Below, piece after piece: positions 1 through 8,355 of a stretch of 64,000 nucleotides of DNA (the first letter of the stretch is position 1; each line of letters opens with the position of its first letter). The stretch spans positions 1-64,000 of IMG/VR virus record IMGVR_UViG_3300022839_000011, one strand, 5' to 3'. The stretch is from a virus. A model generated the notes under the pieces. The model was given only the letters and a program-made list of their open reading frames with translations, did not search any database and was not told where the DNA came from. A program made the translations under genes and the position numbers.

Positions 1-543
1 TTTGATCGTATCAATAAATTCAGGGATATATTCTCTCTGTTTTGCATATGTTACATTACGTTCGTAGCTGTCGGAAGGATTGCCCGCCTTGCCCTCGCCC
101 ATATACATATCAAATGTCCACGAATTAAACATATTATCAACTACATCTTTGCGTACCATTGTAAAATACACCGCTGACTTTTTACCATATCCTTGCACAA
201 AAAGCCGATCCTCGTGTGCTGCTTCAAAGAATGTATCTACTGTAAATCCTTCTTTTTTAACAGCAATGTCGTGATAGGTGTTTTTGCCAATTTCGAGTTC
301 CACTAGATTTTCTTGAATGCTTTCCATAATAATGTCTAGCGCAATGCCAGAAGATTCTTCGCCCGCGCCGTAGTCATTATACACAGAAACGAATGGTGTA
401 AGCATAGGTTTGTATAATGCACTACTGTAGCAATGACTGCGATAGCTACTCAAGTCGTTTTCTAATACAGGAAATACATACATCTTCTCGCCATCGTGAA
501 TTGGTAAGTTAGTAAGTCCACAAGTTCCATTCCAACAGCCCAT
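1..543 (-). CDS. Conserved phage hypothetical protein (3' end beyond window)
   Basis: An open frame of 181 codons starts with ATG at 543 (MGCWNGTCGLTN...) and runs off the left edge, so the C-terminus is missing. The Cys-rich start (GCWNGTCGL) recalls phage hypothetical proteins, but I assign no function. It is the most upstream-to-downstream end of a minus-strand series; the next gene upstream stops at 563. Confidence 0.75.
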   Translation of the reverse strand, partial: MGCWNGTCGLTNLPIHDGEKMYVFPVLENDLSSYRSHCYSSALYKPMLTPFVSVYNDYGAGEESSGIALDIIMESIQENLVELEIGKNTYHDIAVKKEGFTVDTFFEAAHEDRLFVQGYGKKSAVYFTMVRKDVVDNMFNSWTFDMYMGEGKAGNPSDSYERNVTYAKQREYIPEFIDTIK

Positions 544-562
544 CTAATTCTCCTATTTAAAT

Positions 563-769
563 TTACCTATTATCAGATTTTATTTCCGTTACTTTCTTTA
601 ATACTGAATGTAGTAATTCCATACTATCTGCAAATTTAATTGCATTGCTGTTTTTTTCCAAAACTAGATCATCAATATCATCCATCACAATGCGAATATT
701 GATAAAGTTTGTTCCGCCTTTACCATACAGCATGGCATCTATATCCATGAGTTTATCAATTAGCTTCAT
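563..769 (-). CDS. Small hypothetical protein
   Basis: 68 residues beginning MKLIDKLMDIDAM, acidic and without signal or membrane segment. I chose the ATG at 769 rather than the longer reading from 820 because it overlaps the end of the lipoprotein gene (stop at 756) by 14 bases, a normal coupling distance, while the longer form would lie deep inside it. Function unknown. Confidence 0.6.
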   Translation of the reverse strand: MKLIDKLMDIDAMLYGKGGTNFINIRIVMDDIDDLVLEKNSNAIKFADSMELLHSVLKKVTEIKSDNR

Positions 770-977
770 AGGAATTTTGATGCTGAATACAGCGCATTGG
801 CTGCAATGTCTCGGAATCAATTCTTACTGCAAGAAATCCTTTATGCGAGGAATTCCTGTACCAGTATTGAACGTCTGAAAGACAAACTGATGTGAATGAT
901 TTAGTATAATCATTGCCTTCTTCGTTGCACCCAGCCAAGAGCAAGGACGACAGTAATGCTATGGTAATTAGTTTCAT
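756..977 (-). CDS. Small predicted lipoprotein
   Basis: 73 residues starting MKLITIALLSSLLLAGC: a hydrophobic signal followed by a lipobox (LLAG-C), so export and lipidation at Cys17 are predicted. The ATG at 977 has a Shine-Dalgarno-like AGGAAA just upstream. A host-like -35 (TTGACT near 1030) lies before the gene. Role unknown; small phage lipoproteins can act in exclusion of related phages, but nothing here shows that. Confidence 0.65.
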   Translation of the reverse strand: MKLITIALLSSLLLAGCNEEGNDYTKSFTSVCLSDVQYWYRNSSHKGFLAVRIDSETLQPMRCIQHQNSYEAN

Positions 978-1060
978 TAGGGGGTTTCCTTTATTTTCAA
1001 GTATCAACATAACATATGATACGGCGATAGTCAATACTTTTTGGCTCACGCCTAATTAGA

Positions 1061-1315
1061 TTATACCTTTTTCTTCAATACGATAAAGTTTGTGTAGTCG
1101 CATGAAACGTATTGATCATAGTTAATGTCTGATGTGTGGATATATTCTGCCCGAATTTCGATATTGTTGATATCAGAATCATCGCCAAAGTGATCCTTTG
1201 CCATTTGTAAAAGTTCACTGATGACATAACCATCAGGAAAATATAGATACAATTCGGTAGGCGTATTGACAGGCCAGAAGTCTCTAGCGGTTTGGCTAAT
1301 GCGTGAATATCCCAT
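1061..1315 (-). CDS. Small hypothetical protein
   Basis: 84 residues, soluble, with mixed acidic and aromatic composition and a basic C-terminus (LKKKV). It is first of a tight series with the gene ending at 1349 upstream. Not recognised. Confidence 0.6.
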   Translation of the reverse strand: MGYSRISQTARDFWPVNTPTELYLYFPDGYVISELLQMAKDHFGDDSDINNIEIRAEYIHTSDINYDQYVSCDYTNFIVLKKKV

Positions 1316-1348
1316 TACTAATTCCTTTCTTTGATGAATTCAATATTC

Positions 1349-1582
1349 TTAGCGTATATCTTGTACTGACAATGTGACGACATAATAGCAAAATGTATCC
1401 ACCACAACTGTTCTGATTTTAGTCACTTTTCCGTTAAAATTTTCCTGCGAGCCATCTGTGTTAGTCAATACTTCTTCACCGATCATAGGAACGCGTTGCA
1501 AGAAATCTTGTCTGGTTATATTGGGTTTATTTTCTACTAGTTTCACAAATTCAATATGAAATTTTTCAGAAGCATCTTTCAT
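1349..1582 (-). CDS. Small hypothetical protein
   Basis: 77 residues. The C-terminal half alternates hydrophobic and charged residues (VTKIRTVVVDTFCYYVVTL), suggesting a small beta fold. The start overlaps the stop of the preceding gene (1579) in an ATGA arrangement, so the two are translationally coupled. Not recognised. Confidence 0.6.
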   Translation of the reverse strand: MKDASEKFHIEFVKLVENKPNITRQDFLQRVPMIGEEVLTNTDGSQENFNGKVTKIRTVVVDTFCYYVVTLSVQDIR

Positions 1583-1830
1583 TTCTTATTCTTTCTTTTT
1601 GAGCGAAGTTTTGCGCGTGTCTTTTCTGACGGGTTTGATATTGATCTATTAAATGGATTACTATCTGGAATGCGCGATTCCCAGTCTTTAACTTTAGGTT
1701 CAATGAATGATATGTTTTCAGAAAGCCAATCTGTTTCATCAATTATCATAAATTCGTCAAAAGTTCCAAAGATAATATCTTTGCTATAACCTCTTTGATT
1801 CGACAATATCGTTTCTATGTCTATTATCAT
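1579..1830 (-). CDS. Small hypothetical protein, basic tail
   Basis: 83 residues with an acidic/aromatic body and a strongly basic C-terminus (TRAKLRSKRKNKK), which could contact nucleic acid. Overlaps both neighbours by 4 bases, indicating a single operon. Not recognised. Confidence 0.6.
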   Translation of the reverse strand: MIIDIETILSNQRGYSKDIIFGTFDEFMIIDETDWLSENISFIEPKVKDWESRIPDSNPFNRSISNPSEKTRAKLRSKRKNKK

Positions 1831-2033
1831 TTTGTCACTTTTCTATATTTCACAATATCACATTTATTCCACCCAAAGTTACAAGCAATGTCAATCCAAG
1901 ACTCATCCGAATCCGAAAATACAACTTCCACTTCATCATAAGACTTTAATTCTTCTGGCATTCCAGAGTAATGCTTTGGTTTGTAGTTTTTAAATTCCAT
2001 GCGCTTTCCGATACACATATAAAAATTAGCCAA
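1827..2033 (-). CDS. Small hypothetical protein
   Basis: 68 residues (MANFYMCIGKRMEFKNYKP...), mixed charge, no signal. Overlaps the following gene by 4 bases. Not recognised. Confidence 0.55.
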   Translation of the reverse strand: MANFYMCIGKRMEFKNYKPKHYSGMPEELKSYDEVEVVFSDSDESWIDIACNFGWNKCDIVKYRKVTK

Positions 2034-2043
2034 AAGATGTTTA

Positions 2044-2244
2044 TCAGATCCAATTTGGTGACATTTTTCCGACTTGTTCCTTAGTCCATTGTTTGATCCC
2101 GTCTTCCCAGAACTCCACTCGGTGACAGCATTGAATTATAGAATTATAAGTTGGTAGATGTAGTTCATCTGACACCCAGACGATATTAGTACCGTGCATA
2201 TCATAATCAACATGCCAGTCATGTAGGTAAATATAAACTTTCAT
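2044..2244 (-). CDS. Small hypothetical protein
   Basis: 66 residues rich in Trp, His and Tyr, no signal or membrane segment. First gene after the promoter at 2262-2290, so it probably opens this early operon (2244 down to 756). Not recognised. Confidence 0.55.
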   Translation of the reverse strand: MKVYIYLHDWHVDYDMHGTNIVWVSDELHLPTYNSIIQCCHRVEFWEDGIKQWTKEQVGKMSPNWI

Positions 2245-2261
2245 TTCACAGACCTTTTATT

Positions 2262-2290
2262 GTTATAAGCTAATCGAAGTGTTGCGTCAA
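2262..2290 (-). promoter_or_regulatory. Early sigma70-type promoter
   Basis: Reading the minus strand: TTGACG, 17-base spacer, TATAAC, placed directly upstream of the gene starting at 2244. Confidence 0.65.
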
Positions 2291-2446
2291 CTATACTTTT
2301 TCAGTAGATCAAAGTCAATAGATATTACGTTCTTTTATAGGTGATAGGCCACAATGTAATCAACGCAACAATCGCTAATTTAGAAAACACTGTTAAAAAT
2401 GTAGTTGACTTATAATCCAACAACTATAGTACAGGAATTTATAATA

Positions 2447-2812
2447 CTATACTTTGATCAGCCAATCAATGTCCAGCCAATCTGTATCTTCGTTCATCAA
2501 TTCGACTTCATCCCCATGGATTTTTTTTAGCTTGTCCCAAACATATGCGTTGTTCATTTTGATACCGTAAGATTCTTTGTTGCAAGTGTAACAAGAACCA
2601 CTTGTGCTGAAAAATTCATACAAAAAGATTTCTATCTTTTCGCCTAGACTCACATAATGGTCAGTTCTACTTTTAACACTTATGATGCCGCTTTCCATGC
2701 ACCAACTGCTACCATCAAGGTAGCCACCTGATTTTCCACTGAGAACTCTATAGTGTGGTTCCACACCATTAAATTTTATAATAACCCAATTGTCAACTTT
2801 ATAATTTTTCAT
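2447..2812 (-). CDS. Hypothetical protein, paralogue of the gene at 9650
   Basis: 121 residues. It aligns along its length with the 106-residue product at 9650-9970: both have DNWV near the start, PHYRV, SGGY, SSW/NSW, then (M/L)NNA(Y/H)VWD and a final (D/N)(I/M)DW(L/I)I. Compared with the paralogue it has an insertion in the middle. Two copies in one early region suggest gene duplication with divergence. Function unknown. Confidence 0.65.
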   Translation of the reverse strand: MKNYKVDNWVIIKFNGVEPHYRVLSGKSGGYLDGSSWCMESGIISVKSRTDHYVSLGEKIEIFLYEFFSTSGSCYTCNKESYGIKMNNAYVWDKLKKIHGDEVELMNEDTDWLDIDWLIKV

Positions 2813-2848
2813 GAAATGTTCCTTAATTTCAAAGTGATTATATTATTT

Positions 2849-3511
2849 TTACCATGCAACTTCAAGAGTATCATCATCAACATCACAATAGCTGAGTTCA
2901 CCAAGACAAATAAATCTTGTCCCATTTACAACTTTATCAACATCAGTGTGCCAATGACCAAAAATGTGCAAATCGGGCTGGTGGACTTCAAACATGGCCT
3001 GTAGTGCCGATGCGGTCCTAGTTTTGGATTGGTTTTTACCTCCTAAACTGTTCCCTGTTTTGATAAACAGTTCGAGAGCGATCTCTGCAGGACAATCGTG
3101 CGTAACCATTACTCTTGGCTGTGCAAGTTCAAACATATTGATAGCAATGTTTAGATCAGCATAAGAGAGTTCTTCATCCTCCCACATGTCAATACCCATA
3201 GTCCTCCAATGGTGATCAATCGACCAAGCACCGCCCATATACATTACATCATTAATAACTGTAGAATCTGGAATCCACGATTTCATCTTCTTACATTCAT
3301 TAGGCGAGTCATGATTTCCTCGAATGAATTTTGCATTTTTGCGAACCATCATATTATCAAGATTTGTGTGCCAATATTTGCTTTTTTCAAACCCCACGCC
3401 CATATCACCAACTTGAACGACAGAAGTGACTTCCTGAGGAAGATTGTTCAGGACCAATTGCAGTTCGCGAACGTAGCCGTGTACATCGCCTATATATCTT
3501 GTTTTACTCAT
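2849..3511 (-). CDS. Calcineurin-like metallophosphoesterase
   Basis: 220 residues with the complete metallophosphoesterase signature in order: GDVHG near residue 8, VGDMG near 37, RGNHDSP near 64, THDCP near 137 and FGHWHTD near 184. These supply the two-metal site and catalytic His. The single-domain size fits the ApaH/PPP-related phage phosphoesterases that act on phosphoproteins, nucleotides or dinucleoside polyphosphates; the substrate cannot be read from sequence. A second, PPP-type enzyme is encoded at 51165 and a larger A1-like one at 35825. Confidence 0.85.
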   Translation of the reverse strand: MSKTRYIGDVHGYVRELQLVLNNLPQEVTSVVQVGDMGVGFEKSKYWHTNLDNMMVRKNAKFIRGNHDSPNECKKMKSWIPDSTVINDVMYMGGAWSIDHHWRTMGIDMWEDEELSYADLNIAINMFELAQPRVMVTHDCPAEIALELFIKTGNSLGGKNQSKTRTASALQAMFEVHQPDLHIFGHWHTDVDKVVNGTRFICLGELSYCDVDDDTLEVAW

Positions 3512-3557
3512 TTTGCCTCACCAAATCTTATACTGGTTTCATGCCAACATAAAAATA

Positions 3558-3758
3558 TTATTTGTTTCTTTTGTTGCGCAAGCGGTTCATCATGCGCTTA
3601 TATTTCATAATTTCCGCTGCCAAAACAAGGACTTCATGCACTTCATAACTAAATGTGTGTACATTAAAAACTTCTACCGCACGAAATCCATCGGATGAGG
3701 TACAAAAAGTAACGGGTTTCGAGTAAAAAGAAGCAATTAATTTTTCAGCACCTGTCAT
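3558..3758 (-). CDS. Small hypothetical protein, basic C-terminus
   Basis: 66 residues ending KYKRMMNRLRNKRNK. It directly follows the early promoter at 3788-3816. Not recognised. Confidence 0.55.
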   Translation of the reverse strand: MTGAEKLIASFYSKPVTFCTSSDGFRAVEVFNVHTFSYEVHEVLVLAAEIMKYKRMMNRLRNKRNK

Positions 3759-3787
3759 TTTAAATCCTTACTATTTTCTACATAATA

Positions 3788-3816
3788 GGTATACGACAGA
3801 TTGAATGGTTAGTCAA
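3788..3816 (-). promoter_or_regulatory. Early sigma70-type promoter
   Basis: Minus strand TTGACT, 17-base spacer, TATACC, upstream of the gene starting at 3758. The -35 overlaps the 3' end of the preceding gene (stop at 3809). Confidence 0.65.
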
Positions 3817-3991
3817 TACATAAAGTGTCTTTTTCTGTTAATAATTTTTGCAATTTGTCTGGAGTGGTTTCGAGTATTGATGCAAGACTATTGATAGCTT
3901 CATGGATAGTATAGACCCCAAAACGCATAGTGGGATCATTGTTTTCTGCTGCCAGCAAAAATAATAATAATTTACTATGATTTTCATTCAT
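3809..3991 (-). CDS. Small hypothetical protein
   Basis: 60 residues, mainly helical by composition (LLLFLLAAE, HEAINSLASILE). The start codon overlaps the stop of the 57-residue ORF upstream (ATGA), showing coupling. Not recognised. Confidence 0.55.
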   Translation of the reverse strand: MNENHSKLLLFLLAAENNDPTMRFGVYTIHEAINSLASILETTPDKLQKLLTEKDTLCID

Positions 3992-4161
3992 TCAATTGCA
4001 TCCTTGGCAATGCAGAACCCTCTAACACCGCCAATTAGTTTTAACTGAACAATTGCTGCTCGACAAGATTCTTCATTATTAAATTCTTGCATTGCCACGC
4101 CACTCCCATTGAAAGTGGTGTATATAAGTACCAAGATGAATGCACCCGCTGTATTAATCAT
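3988..4161 (-). CDS. Small protein with N-terminal membrane or signal segment
   Basis: 57 residues (MINTAGAFILVLIYTTFNG...). The N-terminal hydrophobic stretch, then AMQEF, looks like a signal peptide or anchor. It overlaps both neighbours by 4 bases, which supports its being real despite its size. Function unknown. Confidence 0.5.
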   Translation of the reverse strand: MINTAGAFILVLIYTTFNGSGVAMQEFNNEESCRAAIVQLKLIGGVRGFCIAKDAIE

Positions 4162-4514
4162 TCGTCTGTACCAAACTTTTTATGTAACCGCAAATAATGA
4201 GCATATTCTTTGTCTTTTTTTGTTTTAGCAATAAGGATACCTGCATTCTTACTTTTCATTTCTTCATTTAGTCTTTTTCTTTGTTCTTTGTCGGTTTCAC
4301 TACGGTAATAATAATACCTTGCTACAATTTCGCCATCATTTAATTCACAAGCGGAAAAATAAAAACTTCCAGCATTTACCATTCCTTTTGATTTTGCTAA
4401 TGTAACTACATTATCAATTTTATCTTTTAAATTTTCTGCACTACTGTCAAGCGATTTCATTACTAAACAATCTTGCACTACATATGGGGTTATTTCTTTA
4501 TTAGAAATTGACAT
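4158..4514 (-). CDS. Hypothetical protein
   Basis: 118 residues starting at the ATG at 4514, preceded by a clear TAGGAGA ribosome-binding site; the longer reading from 4571 adds residues without such a site. The C-terminal half is Lys-rich (MKSKNAGILIAKTKKDKEY). The first gene after the promoter at 4584-4612. Not recognised. Confidence 0.6.
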   Translation of the reverse strand: MSISNKEITPYVVQDCLVMKSLDSSAENLKDKIDNVVTLAKSKGMVNAGSFYFSACELNDGEIVARYYYYRSETDKEQRKRLNEEMKSKNAGILIAKTKKDKEYAHYLRLHKKFGTDE

Positions 4515-4583
4515 TTCATATCTCCTATAAGATTTTTGTCTTAGTTTGCCATTTGACTGTATAACAGGCATTCACTTCATATG

Positions 4584-4612
4584 TTTATATATCATACAAA
4601 TGGCAATGTCAA
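4584..4612 (-). promoter_or_regulatory. Early sigma70-type promoter, near consensus
   Basis: Minus strand TTGACA, 17-base spacer, TATAAA, upstream of the gene starting at 4514. Confidence 0.75.
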
Positions 4613-4616
4613 TACA

Positions 4617-4850
4617 TTAAGTTCTACTTAGCTGTTTTGTCTCTAGTGATATAGCAACATTGGAAAGTGCTGCTTCTAGTCTACTTTGCTCGGCAAATAG
4701 ATTTTTGTGCTCGATAGAAGAAAGCTCTTCGTCTAGAAATTTGACTTCTACTTTAGCATCACTAAATGCCTTCATAATATAGGCGGCAACTGTGGATTTT
4801 CCGGCCCCAGTAGCACCGGAAATTACAATGCTAATTTTTTTCTTTTCCAT
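4617..4850 (-). CDS. Short P-loop NTPase-like protein
   Basis: 77 residues with a textbook Walker A motif, GATGAGKST, at residues 12-20 after a short beta strand (ISIVIS). It ends soon after one further helix, so only the first P-loop unit of a kinase-like fold is present. It is either a minimal nucleotide-binding protein or a truncated kinase. A terminator-like hairpin separates it from the next gene upstream. Confidence 0.6.
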   Translation of the reverse strand: MEKKKISIVISGATGAGKSTVAAYIMKAFSDAKVEVKFLDEELSSIEHKNLFAEQSRLEAALSNVAISLETKQLSRT

Positions 4851-4878
4851 AATTATGTCCTTTGTTGCGGTTGGTGGT

Positions 4879-4903
4879 GGGGCAGACTAATTTAGTCTGC
4901 CCC
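4879..4903 (-). terminator. Hairpin between 4909 and 4850 genes
   Basis: GGGGCAGACT pairs with AGTCTGCCCC around a 5-base loop. There is no U-run, so it may be a processing or stability hairpin rather than a classical terminator. Confidence 0.5.
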
Positions 4904-4908
4904 TATAA

Positions 4909-5307
4909 TCAGTCCAATGTAGCCAATTCTGCCTGAATTTCTTCCAGTGTCTTATTTTCCAGAATTTGATCTTTCCTTTTTGCCAAAAGTGTAAGCAATT
5001 GCTCTTTACGTTTTGCTTTTTCGGCAGATTCAATACGTTGGGCGTTTTCTTGTTGCTTTACAGCAATGATATATTTGACCAATTCGAGCTTCTGTTCGTC
5101 TACTGCACGTTTGGTGTTTACAGAAGTTGAGACAAAAGTATCTTCTTCTTGCATTTTCAAATCACGATTGATAGCCTTTGCAACATCATTTAAGTTTGCG
5201 CCGCGCGCAGATGTAAGCGGCAAATCCCACAATTCTGTCACAGTAAGAACCCCCACAACTGAAGTGAACCCGAATTTACGACGTGTAGCATTTTCAAAAA
5301 TATTCAT
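4909..5307 (-). CDS. Hypothetical protein with C-terminal coiled coil
   Basis: 132 residues from the ATG at 5307 (MNIFENATRRKFGF). The N-terminal third contains VVGVLTVTELWDLPL; the last 70 residues are a charged helix likely to form a coiled coil (KQQENAQRIESAEKAKRKE). It sits 11 bases downstream of the 665-residue gene; such a pair is likely to work together. Function unknown. Confidence 0.65.
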   Translation of the reverse strand: MNIFENATRRKFGFTSVVGVLTVTELWDLPLTSARGANLNDVAKAINRDLKMQEEDTFVSTSVNTKRAVDEQKLELVKYIIAVKQQENAQRIESAEKAKRKEQLLTLLAKRKDQILENKTLEEIQAELATLD

Positions 5308-5318
5308 ATTATTTCCCT

Positions 5319-7316
5319 TCAAAAGTTTATTTTATAGAGTTGATTAAGTTTTTCGCCTTTAGCATGAACAACAACAGAATTCTTTTTGGTAGAAGAAAAA
5401 CCGACGCCGCTCATCTGCTTTGTAGTATACTCGCATTTTAGTTTGTCTGCAAGGATTTCAAACACTTTGCGATGTTTTGTTAGGTCGGTGCGCAATTGTT
5501 CGTTGTAGAATCCTCTTGTCTCATCTGGATTGATACAATCATCAAGCACAAAAAACCAGTGCTTATTCCCCGAACCATTTTCATCCATATAGTTTGGGCT
5601 GGTAGCAATAGTATTGACTTTTACGAATGTTTCTGTTTTCAAATTCCAAATTTCTCTGCACGCAGAATTTTCTTGGATGCCGGAATGCTTATCAATTGAA
5701 ACAATTTCACCATTCTTAACATAAATCTCGATAGATTTTACATTACCTTGTACCCCTTTAGGATAAGAAAACTCATAAATCTTACCATGTGATTCTACTT
5801 CAAGATTGAATCCCACATCAATAGATTCCCGTTTGGTAAAATTATTGACCATAACACTATAACACCCATCACTAGGCGTAGTCAACCACCGAACGTTCTC
5901 CACCGCATCACAAACAGGATTACTGACATTCATATCAACATCAAGCTTATTTGATTTGTTACTAAAATAAATGCGATTGCCATTTGGTTCAGTTACATAG
6001 ATATCCAAATCATCTGTATTAAACCAATTCAGGCTTACGCGCATCTGAGCATCTACATTACCCCCCGCGCGCTTCACCTTTTCTTTGATAGAATCAGCAA
6101 CATTACCATTATATGACCAAGATAGGTTGTTATCCCATTTAAAAATGTTTTGTGCATCTTCATTGATAGGTGCTGTCAAACTCATAAGATTTTCCGACAA
6201 TTCATTTTTCAACAGCAATTCCATAGATTCGGAACGTGGAATTACAGTGTTGATAAATTCTGAAATGCCAATTTCAATTTTATGTTGTGTAGCTTTTTTC
6301 TGTGGTTTTACTTCTTTCATTAGAAGATCCGCAATCCCGCCATCTTTCATCTGATCACGAGCCTTCGTATCTACAAACAAAACATCGTTTACGCTGATAT
6401 CAGATAGATTCGCAAAACGACGCTTTAGGCTTTCACCAATGCCCAAATCATCAACAGTTTTCATTGCTTCTTTGATCATATTTGGCGTGATAAGTGATGT
6501 AGTACGCTTATAAGTGTCAGGTGCCACTTTCGACTCGTACATCCGCACAGCCTGTTCTAAATCAACGCCTTCTGTCAAATCTTGAACCAGCGAACCAATT
6601 ACAGTGTTGCGAAGACGGGATGCAAAATTAGAAAAGTGTTCCCATACATATGAATTTTTAGATTGGTCTGAATTAAGCTTTCCGTACTGCTCTTTAAAAT
6701 GTTTAAACTGTTCCATGATGGATTGAAACTCTTGCCCACGATAGATGCTGTTAGATTTGATAAGATCCAATACAGAATCAATTGCAGACATACTTAGCTC
6801 GTCTAACCCACGCTGAAAAACATGCACATTTGATTTTGCGACTGACATGAGAGTTGGGCCTTCAGCAGAAACAAATTTGCATTTTAGTTCTGCTTCAAAA
6901 TGATGCCACTGTTTCACATCATTATTCTCAATTTGTTGGTAGCTTACTTCTTGACCATAACGTGCTTCGGATTTGCGAAAAATATTTTTCACATTGCTTG
7001 ACCGAACAATTTCTGCCATTGTCGCAGATACTACGTCATATGGATGAGGTGCATCTACAATAGCGGCATCCCAAACTGTTGTCATTACACCATCTTTAAT
7101 AGATACTGCATTTGCAATATTGGCAATAAATTGTTTGCAGCAGTTACAATCATGTTCTGTGCGCTCTTTAAAAATAGGATCAGTACCTTGTGGAAATGCT
7201 CCTAGATAAGCATTCCAAAGAACATCTGTATCAATATCTGTGGTAAATAGCTCGCCTTTTGACATCATATCAAATTGTTTGCGCACCAGTTTAGAAAACG
7301 TTAGGAAGTTTGACAT
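5319..7316 (-). CDS. Large protein with YfaP/DUF2135-like domain
   Basis: 665 residues. Near residues 430-540 is a beta-sandwich-like segment with DLDIYVTEPNGNRIYF and a following DGCYSVMVNNF, the pattern of DUF2135/YfaP-type domains, where such strands surround a putative carbohydrate- or metal-binding edge. The N-terminal part has a Cys-rich patch (DCNCCKQF near residue 56). It is the largest early protein here and forms a unit with the coiled-coil gene at 4909. Role unknown; a cell-envelope or host-takeover function is possible but unsupported. Confidence 0.65.
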   Translation of the reverse strand: MSNFLTFSKLVRKQFDMMSKGELFTTDIDTDVLWNAYLGAFPQGTDPIFKERTEHDCNCCKQFIANIANAVSIKDGVMTTVWDAAIVDAPHPYDVVSATMAEIVRSSNVKNIFRKSEARYGQEVSYQQIENNDVKQWHHFEAELKCKFVSAEGPTLMSVAKSNVHVFQRGLDELSMSAIDSVLDLIKSNSIYRGQEFQSIMEQFKHFKEQYGKLNSDQSKNSYVWEHFSNFASRLRNTVIGSLVQDLTEGVDLEQAVRMYESKVAPDTYKRTTSLITPNMIKEAMKTVDDLGIGESLKRRFANLSDISVNDVLFVDTKARDQMKDGGIADLLMKEVKPQKKATQHKIEIGISEFINTVIPRSESMELLLKNELSENLMSLTAPINEDAQNIFKWDNNLSWSYNGNVADSIKEKVKRAGGNVDAQMRVSLNWFNTDDLDIYVTEPNGNRIYFSNKSNKLDVDMNVSNPVCDAVENVRWLTTPSDGCYSVMVNNFTKRESIDVGFNLEVESHGKIYEFSYPKGVQGNVKSIEIYVKNGEIVSIDKHSGIQENSACREIWNLKTETFVKVNTIATSPNYMDENGSGNKHWFFVLDDCINPDETRGFYNEQLRTDLTKHRKVFEILADKLKCEYTTKQMSGVGFSSTKKNSVVVHAKGEKLNQLYKINF

Positions 7317-7344
7317 TCAAGCCCTCATTAATTTCATGTTAAAA

Positions 7345-7686
7345 TTACTCTGTAAGTACGAATTTCTTAGGCCACCTACCTACATCAATACCGTAATAAA
7401 ATGCGACATCAAAGTAATCGCTATTGACTTCGGAATTATCATACCAATCGCTGCCTTTCATTGCGGCAACAAGTTCGTTCAAAAAGTCTTTTGCAACACC
7501 TTTAAAGTTATAATCAATGTTGTAAACATTTACATTTTCGCCAATATTAACCTTACCTGAAGTAAGTGTAACGACTATCTTAGAATTGTTAGGTATAGAA
7601 ACAGTACCTTTCATGTCATACTTTTTCAGTACGGCTTTGATGTTTGGCATACGGACAGACTTCATTTCTTTTGAGATGTAAGACAT
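7345..7686 (-). CDS. Hypothetical protein
   Basis: 113 residues, soluble; the middle alternates short beta strands (VSIPNNSKIVVTL, ENVNVYNIDYNF). The first gene after the promoter at 7720-7748. Not recognised. Confidence 0.6.
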   Translation of the reverse strand: MSYISKEMKSVRMPNIKAVLKKYDMKGTVSIPNNSKIVVTLTSGKVNIGENVNVYNIDYNFKGVAKDFLNELVAAMKGSDWYDNSEVNSDYFDVAFYYGIDVGRWPKKFVLTE

Positions 7687-7719
7687 GTTTCGTTCCTTTT
7701 TGTGTTACCTTATGAATAC

Positions 7720-7748
7720 AGATTATCAATTAATCCGTATCCTGTCAA
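7720..7748 (-). promoter_or_regulatory. Early sigma70-type promoter
   Basis: Minus strand TTGACA, 17-base spacer, TAATCT, upstream of the gene starting at 7686. Confidence 0.65.
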
Positions 7749-7762
7749 GCACCAATTTAGTT

Positions 7763-7903
7763 TTAATTGTCGCACATACCACTAAATGCTGCATAAGCAC
7801 CGCCATTTCCTAGCATCAATGTACGCGAACCACATTTTGAAAAAGTGAAAGCCGCCATGCCAATACTAAAAACGACAAACAACAAAAGTAAAAAATTAAA
7901 CAT
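7763..7903 (-). CDS. Small membrane protein
   Basis: 46 residues from the ATG at 7903 (MFNFLLLLFVVFSIGMAAF), one hydrophobic segment followed by a Gly/Ala-rich tail with two Cys. A start at 7921 adds six residues and overlaps the upstream ORF more. The ATG at 7903 lies just after the upstream stop, favouring coupling. Function unknown. Confidence 0.5.
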   Translation of the reverse strand: MFNFLLLLFVVFSIGMAAFTFSKCGSRTLMLGNGGAYAAFSGMCDN

Positions 7904-7904
7904 G

Positions 7905-8021
7905 TCAGATATCTTTCTCATTTTGCAAGTCAAAAACTGGCTCGGTATTGTCGTGTCCATAAAAATAACCTACTGCAAGTGCAATAATAGGTGTAATAAG
8001 TATAATCAGAAAGTATGTCAT
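7905..8021 (-). CDS. Very small membrane protein
   Basis: 38 residues (MTYFLIILITPIIALAVGYF then an acidic tail). One membrane segment; tightly packed against the next gene. The organisation, not similarity, supports it. Confidence 0.45.
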   Translation of the reverse strand: MTYFLIILITPIIALAVGYFYGHDNTEPVFDLQNEKDI

Positions 8022-8093
8022 AGCGTGTTTTCCTTTGATATGTTTTCGCCCTACTGTTTAACAATAGCATCACAATAGGGCAGTGTCAGCCTG

Positions 8094-8267
8094 TTATTTA
8101 CCAGCCGTGTTTTTACTAAACATGCCGCCGATTACAAGCGCGGCCAACCAAGTCTCAAATACGAACGGGATAGCAGCAACTGGGAATAGGGTATTAACTG
8201 CCCAGATCAATACAAGCGGCATAACCGCAACAAAAACGATAAGCAGTATTCCAAAAGTTAGTTTCAT
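8094..8267 (-). CDS. Small two-segment membrane protein
   Basis: 57 residues with two hydrophobic segments (LTFGILLIVFVAVMPLVLIW and FETWLAALVIGGMF) separated by a short Pro-containing turn. It follows the promoter at 8299-8327. Proteins of this shape are common in T4-like genomes; no function is known. Confidence 0.55.
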   Translation of the reverse strand: MKLTFGILLIVFVAVMPLVLIWAVNTLFPVAAIPFVFETWLAALVIGGMFSKNTAGK

Positions 8268-8298
8268 GGTGTGTTCCTTTATTTGTCATTAGAATTAC

Positions 8299-8327
8299 TT
8301 TATATATCTAAAATGGGTGTAAGTCAA
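8299..8327 (-). promoter_or_regulatory. Early sigma70-type promoter
   Basis: Minus strand TTGACT, 17-base spacer, TATAAA, upstream of the gene at 8267. Its -35 lies in the 37-base direct repeat that flanks the thg1 cassette; the second repeat copy (9238-9274) carries the -35 without a good -10. Confidence 0.65.
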
Positions 8328-8355
8328 CATGTATTTCACATATGACTAGTTAAAA
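8319..8355. repeat. 37-bp direct repeat, copy 1 (flanks thg1)
   Basis: Matches 9238-9274 at 36 of 37 positions. This copy spans the last codons of thg1 and the -35 of the downstream promoter. Confidence 0.9.

Noticed and set aside
4617-4850. Calling the 77-residue P-loop protein a specific kinase
   Set aside because: Only Walker A is present; no substrate-binding or lid motifs.
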